Source of the DNA: Porites lobata
Taxonomy: Eukaryota > Cnidaria > Anthozoa > Scleractinia > Poritidae
DNA length: 64,000 nt
Assembly (NCBI GenBank): GCA_942486035.1
Contig: CALNXK010000042.1
Span: forward strand, 2,501,001 to 2,565,000
Direction of reading: 5' to 3'
Under the pieces are notes generated by a model. The model made no database searches and was not told the DNA's origin. It worked only from the letters and a program-made list of their open reading frames with translations. This document shows, in pieces, positions 59,996 to 64,000 of the stretch; the first letter of the stretch is position 1; every line of letters starts with the position of its first letter. Position numbers and translations under genes: made by a program.

Positions 59996-60291
59996 AAATT
60001 GATCGAATTATATTCTACTTTAGCACGGCAGTAGCGCGACGTATGAAACCAAATCAATTCGGGGGGAGTACTGCCGTGCCGAACTCAATTCATAAATTAT
60101 GAATACATTAGAATATATTTAAAAGTTTGCTAAACCGTTTCTATATTTTTGTATTTTGTTTTCGGCAACAGCCGTTCTATTCGACTGAATTAAATTCGAC
60201 GTCTGAAACCAAGTCTTGCTAGTGTCGTGCTGCAGTCGAGCTACAGTCGAGCCAGCTTAGCACGGCAGTAGCACAACGTTTGCAACAGGCC
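59958..60291. mobile_element. 334 bp MITE with TTA target duplication
   Basis: Inverted ends GGCCCGTTTCAAACGTCGTG and GGCCTGTTGCAAACGTTGTG, both running into CTACTGCCGTGC, flanked by TTA (59955-59957, 60292-60294). A 3 bp TWA duplication is typical of PIF/Harbinger elements. No transposase. Confidence 0.8.
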
Positions 60292-60557
60292 TTAGAGGGC
60301 TCCAGAGTAGAGCTTAACCGTCTTATACTGGAATTCACAGTCCACTGTTGTGCATGAAATGAGGGAAAGCTGGTTTAAATTTTCGCTTGTTTGAAATATT
60401 CTTGCTGTGTAATTCAGTGTGATTCCTTGCGAGTCAAGCATACTCAGATAAAAAATTAAAATTTAGTTTGTTTGCAAAGAAACATTGTCTAACATGTATA
60501 GTATCATTGTTGGGTACAACCTAAAAGCAGTCCAACCACGGGCATCTCAAACTCATT

Positions 60558-60678
60558 TGTGCTGTATTTTGTGTGGTATTTTGTGTCCTTGTGTATTTCT
60601 GAGGTAATTAAACAGAATGGCAAAACCCAAACAAAATTCCTCAGAAATACAAAAGGACGCTAAATACAGCTCAAGTAA
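60558..60678. repeat. small inverted repeat
   Basis: GCTGTATTTTGTGTGG...TGTATTTCTGAGG faces CCTCAGAAATACAAAAGGACGCTAAATACAGC. An ATG at 60617 opens 19 codons up to a GTAAGT at 60675, but overlap with the inverted repeat makes a real exon doubtful. Confidence 0.6.
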
Positions 60679-61073
60679 GTGTATTTTATATCGTTTCTTT
60701 ACAATAAGCTAATTTTTACTGTTCCCATATAAACCCTTTAATTAAATAGCTTCATGTTCAACATTACCTGATGTGTTTCGAACGCCTGTGGTCCAACAGG
60801 ACAGATTCACTGTAGTGTCACATGACTACAACTATCAGAATGTGTCTTTTTTTCTTGCTTTGCTCACAGCTGTAATGTAATTATTTCCCCTCTTGGGTTG
60901 CAAAATGTGAAGAAGAAAGCCTAGGATAATCAGATACACAGTGAATTCTGGTAGTTGTTGACAAGTGATGCCGTCATGAAATTTAACTAACGGAAATAAA
61001 ATACACTTTGCCTTCTAAAGTTAACTTTCTAAGCACAAAAATGAAACTTTTATATTCAACACCACAATTCCTT

Positions 61074-62108
61074 TGTTAAGATTGAAGAAAGTGAAGAGTC
61101 TGTTTACGAGTGTGGACATTGTGATAAGGTATGAAAATCTCCAGGAGGTTTAACACTTCATCGAAGAAAGAAACACCCAGAAGTCAACTAAAGTAACAAA
61201 ACAGATTATGAGGAAATGGCAAGAGAAAAGCTTCCACCACCACTGTTGAAAAATATGATTCATGAAATCTTGAGTGAACTGTCAAAAGATGAATTCTACC
61301 CTACAGAAATGCAAAAGGCATTTAAAGATTGTACCCAAGTCAAAGTATCACATTTTCATGTCATATACAAAGGGTGCATTAAATGTCTGACAAGAATGAC
61401 CCGGGAAGTTTTTATGAAAAATTCTATTCATCTCTGCCATTACAAGCTGAGACACTCTTAAACAAAACTTTTCCTGAGAGTTTATGCAAAGTTATAGTTT
61501 TACATCTTGGAGATGAGCTACTGGCATTTTCAAAACCAAGTTCCAGTCAAAGTCGTGTAGAGATTTCTTTGAAAGATGCCGAGCGTGGTCCTCTTAACTA
61601 CCTTGGAGGATATATCTTGCGTAACTTTTATAGAAAAAAATCAGTCAAAGGCTTCTAAGAAAATAAATATTTGCCAAGAAAAAGAGGATTTTATGGCTTT
61701 ACTCGACTCGCTTCATGTTGATGAGCCCATTGCTAAGGTACGGCATTTAGTAGTTGCAAAGATAGGGGAGGTTTGTGGTACCCTAAGGAATACCTGACAG
61801 ACACATTTTGTCCACACTGGGAAAGAGGTCTGTCACAAAATCTGTGTGCACAAGGTTATTGACATACTGCTCCAAAGGCCAGTGTTAAGATCTAAGTGAA
61901 GCATGTTGGTGGAGGAATGTGGGTGTGAGATCACAAAAGGAAGATCCAACATTTTCGTAGATCAGATCCTATTACTGTTTATCAAAATACGGTCCTTTTC
62001 TTATGCAAAAGACATCGCTCAAAAATAAAAAATTCAGCAAAAGGCAACCAAGATGAAAGGCTTGAGGAAAGAAATCAAAAGGGCCACGAATCCAAATGTG
62101 CAGGGTTA
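61074..62108 (+). pseudogene. C2H2-type protein pseudogene, possibly transposon-derived
   Basis: Pieces in several frames: YECGHCDKV, a stop, then GGLTLHRRKKH (a C-x2-C...H-x4-H finger cut by TGA at 61133); LPPPLLKNMIHEILSELSKD; LPLQAETLLNKTFPESLCKV and RGPLNYLGGYILRNFYRK; DFMALLDSLHVDEPIAKVRH; and IRSFSYAKDIAQK. The order is that of one protein, with at least three frameshifts and stops. I recall similar uncharacterised proteins in cnidarians but cannot name the family. Confidence 0.55.
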
Positions 62109-62732
62109 ATTTTCCACCATTTTTTTCACATCAACGTATCTTTGAGGGTTTAATGCAAAGAATGCTGTCATCTCAAAGTTTTCACGAGACTAATAAGGTA
62201 AAAAACGTCCAAAATGTTTTCAAAGGAAATAATCTTTCACCACCACCTCATTAGCTCTTTTTATTGAGCATACATTTGTTTGCTCAAATAGAAATTTTCC
62301 AAGATGACATCATTTACTGCAACTACCTGACATCCTTCAATTTTCTTGCCTTCTTGTGATGATTATTATTAAAGGCTATTTATTTAACCCCACAGTAATT
62401 ACAAATTTGAATAACAAAGGAAAATCTTAAAAAAATTATAAGTTCTGGTAGTTGTAGTCAAGGGATACCACCTGATCATGAAAACGAGCTATTGGCCATA
62501 AAAAGGGTTTAATTTTTTAATAAGTCTCCTCGCTCTTTTTGAGTCACTCCCTCACAATTTTCTGATGGGCAGAATTGAGGCAATATATGCACCACATTTT
62601 TTTTGTGGTTGGGTTTAATAATTTTGGTTTAACCCTTTAAGTCCAATACCAAAATCTTAGCAGTATCAATACACAATGAAGCGAAAAGGTTATGAGTCAG
62701 AATAAAATAAAACACAAGGGAATAATTGTACT
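62109..62732. other. no supported gene
   Basis: AT-rich spacer between the plus-strand pseudogene and the 3' end of the minus-strand THAP gene. Confidence 0.5.
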
Positions 62733-62738
62733 TTTATT
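62733..62738 (-). promoter_or_regulatory. polyadenylation signal of THAP gene
   Basis: AATAAA on the minus strand about 275 bp past the TGA stop at 63011. The intervening sequence has no coding features and would be 3' UTR. Confidence 0.55.
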
Positions 62739-63010
62739 GTCAAACTAATGAAACTGGATTGCAGGTGATGATTCAAAGTCCAAAGGGTAAATAATCTTTG
62801 ATATTGAGTGCCGCATGAGCCTATATGTCGCCCCAGGATGCTGAATTTTGCTATCATCAAACTTGGAAAGACCAGCACAAAGCTGAAGTTCTTGAACTTG
62901 TGACAACAGTGGAAAAGCCGTGGTAAATCTGACTGAACGTTTGTGCGTCAAGTAAATTGGGTGGTTGTCAGGAAGAAACCAACCATAATTTTATACTGAC
63001 ACACTAAACC

Positions 63011-63255
63011 TCAGGCTTGAACCACGGTCAGCAGATGGTGAATACCATCAAGCATGCTGAGCGCTATAGAACTGTTATCTTCTTTTGTTGACCTAGTCCA
63101 GAAGGAACTGTAGGCTTTGGCTAGCGCTTTATCATCAACATGTAGAGTGAGATATTCACGAGGAGGCACGTCGTCGCTTTGTTTACTTGCCTGACTTTTA
63201 ATTGGTAAATTGAGAGTGGAAACTGTACCAGTTCGGAGAGTTTGCCTTGTTTCAT
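63011..63255 (-). CDS. THAP-type gene, last exon
   Basis: Acceptor TTGTTTTCAG|ATG; the incoming C makes His and the frame reads HETRQTLRTGTVSTLNLPIK, then KQSDDVPPREYLTLHVDDKA, YSSFWTRSTKEDNSSIA and LLTVVQA, TGA. Phase agrees with the THAP exon upstream. No second domain recognised. Confidence 0.6.
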
Positions 63256-63655
63256 CTGAAAACAAGTTACCAAAGTTACAAAAAAAACATATATCTATTC
63301 AAAACCTAAAAAGCACTGCAGTAAAAAAGTACGTATGTACATGTGTACTTCATTGACTTTCTCCAAAGAGGCTTTTCAAAGCTAATAATTCAATAATAGT
63401 AAAAAAAAAAAAAAAAAACCTACTTTGAGGACGCTAAAAATATTTGCAAAGATATTTTAATATAGTTAAATCTAGTTAAATTAATTCAAAACCCTACATA
63501 AAAACTCTAAGAAAAATATTCATCATGACCTCAAGCCTGGTTATTAGCCTGAGTGATTAACACGCTTTACTCAACTACCTCGTATATTTCAGATATGAAA
63601 CTTCCAGAAAGATTATTCTAATATAAGAATAAATAGGAAAAGGACTGAAACTTAC

Positions 63656-63938
63656 GAATTTCGATGTCTTCTGGCGTAAAATGCCTTTCGCAAATGAACA
63701 CACTCCCTTCTTCTATTTGTTTTCGGGAACTTGCGTCGACAGTCGACAACTCTGTCTCTCGTTACAACATGCAATGACGCCTTTCTCCAGCTTTCCTTGT
63801 TTTGTTTTTTTTTTTGTTGTTGTTGTTGTTGTTTTTTTTTTTTCATGGGAAGGTGGAATTTTAAAAATACCGATCCCTTCGTATTTTGGCTTTCGTGACA
63901 TGCCGCACCCAAATATTGAGCAGTTTGCTCCAGCATCG
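63656..63938 (-). CDS. THAP zinc-finger exon, frame broken
   Basis: A C2CH THAP finger is spread over three frames: CSIFGCGMSRKPKYEGIGIF and KIPPSHEKKK in one; SWRKASLHVVTRD after a CAA/poly-A tract in a second; and KQIEEGSVFICERHFTPEDI in the third, which ends ATTC|GTAAGT. C-x4-C and C-x2-H metal ligands and the Trp are all there. THAP fingers bind DNA and are common in domesticated P-element-derived proteins. The breaks at about 63780-63845 and 63730-63745 may be real decay or assembly error. The 5' start is not resolved. Confidence 0.65.
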
Positions 63939-64000
63939 CTTAATATATTTATTCTCTGTAATGGCAGCCAACTTCTAGCACTTTTAATGTCACGTGACGA

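Overview
The window looks like nuclear DNA of a cnidarian, probably a stony coral or sea anemone. This is inferred from AT-rich sequence, GT-AG introns, short phase-0 exons and dense MITE, LINE and Ty3/gypsy debris of a familiar cnidarian kind. Nothing looks bacterial, and no rRNA, tRNA or CRISPR array was seen.

The main content is one very large gene on the minus strand, running from about 55.75 kb down past the left edge. Its 5' coding exons (55748 to 50630) encode a tandem calponin-homology (CH1-CH2) actin-binding domain of the spectrin/dystrophin/nesprin type. All junctions are in matching phase and 546 codons read through without a stop down to 46323. After the CH pair come a Thr-rich exon, a Ser-rich linker exon and founder copies of two repeat exons: A, long, 96 codons at 47353-47640; and B, short, 46 codons at 48787-48924 and 46323-46460. 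From about 44.9 kb to 1.9 kb these expand into an array of 15 more B exons (35-38 codons) and 20 more A exons (86-87 codons), plus one A remnant cut by an LTR. Every array exon is phase 0 on both sides, and 19 of the 20 later A copies are complete and open. If all usable exons are joined, the window encodes about 2,700 residues with no 3' end. I do not recognise the A/B repeat as a named domain. A short T-[VI]-x-x-T-like motif recurs in A, B and the exon just after CH2.

The array grew by block duplication. A exons fall into sequence classes (alpha to zeta) whose order recurs with B exons and with the same intronic elements: a roughly 1 kb mariner-like MITE between paired A exons, a gypsy 3' end, and a second MITE-like module. 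Blocks at about 6.1-12.7, 14.8-22.5, 23.0-27.3 and 28.0-32.0 kb are related. Some copies are damaged: an LTR replaced most of one A exon, one A exon lost its 5' end and acceptor, one B exon has a mutated acceptor, and one gamma exon is deleted.

Mobile elements include two gypsy integrase remnants (1-1.28 and 3.77-5.59 kb), a separate gypsy 3' remnant (30.3 kb), a solo LTR (21.86 kb), a 1.1 kb palindromic element and a 986 bp TIR element, both with 7 bp target duplications, a TTAA MITE, a TTA-flanked MITE and a LINE (38.4-42.0 kb) lacking its reverse transcriptase.

Right of the CH gene there are low-confidence minus-strand exons of unknown function (56.6-59.5 kb), a plus-strand C2H2-type pseudogene (61.07-62.11 kb), and at the right edge a two-exon minus-strand THAP zinc-finger gene whose THAP frame is broken twice as read here.
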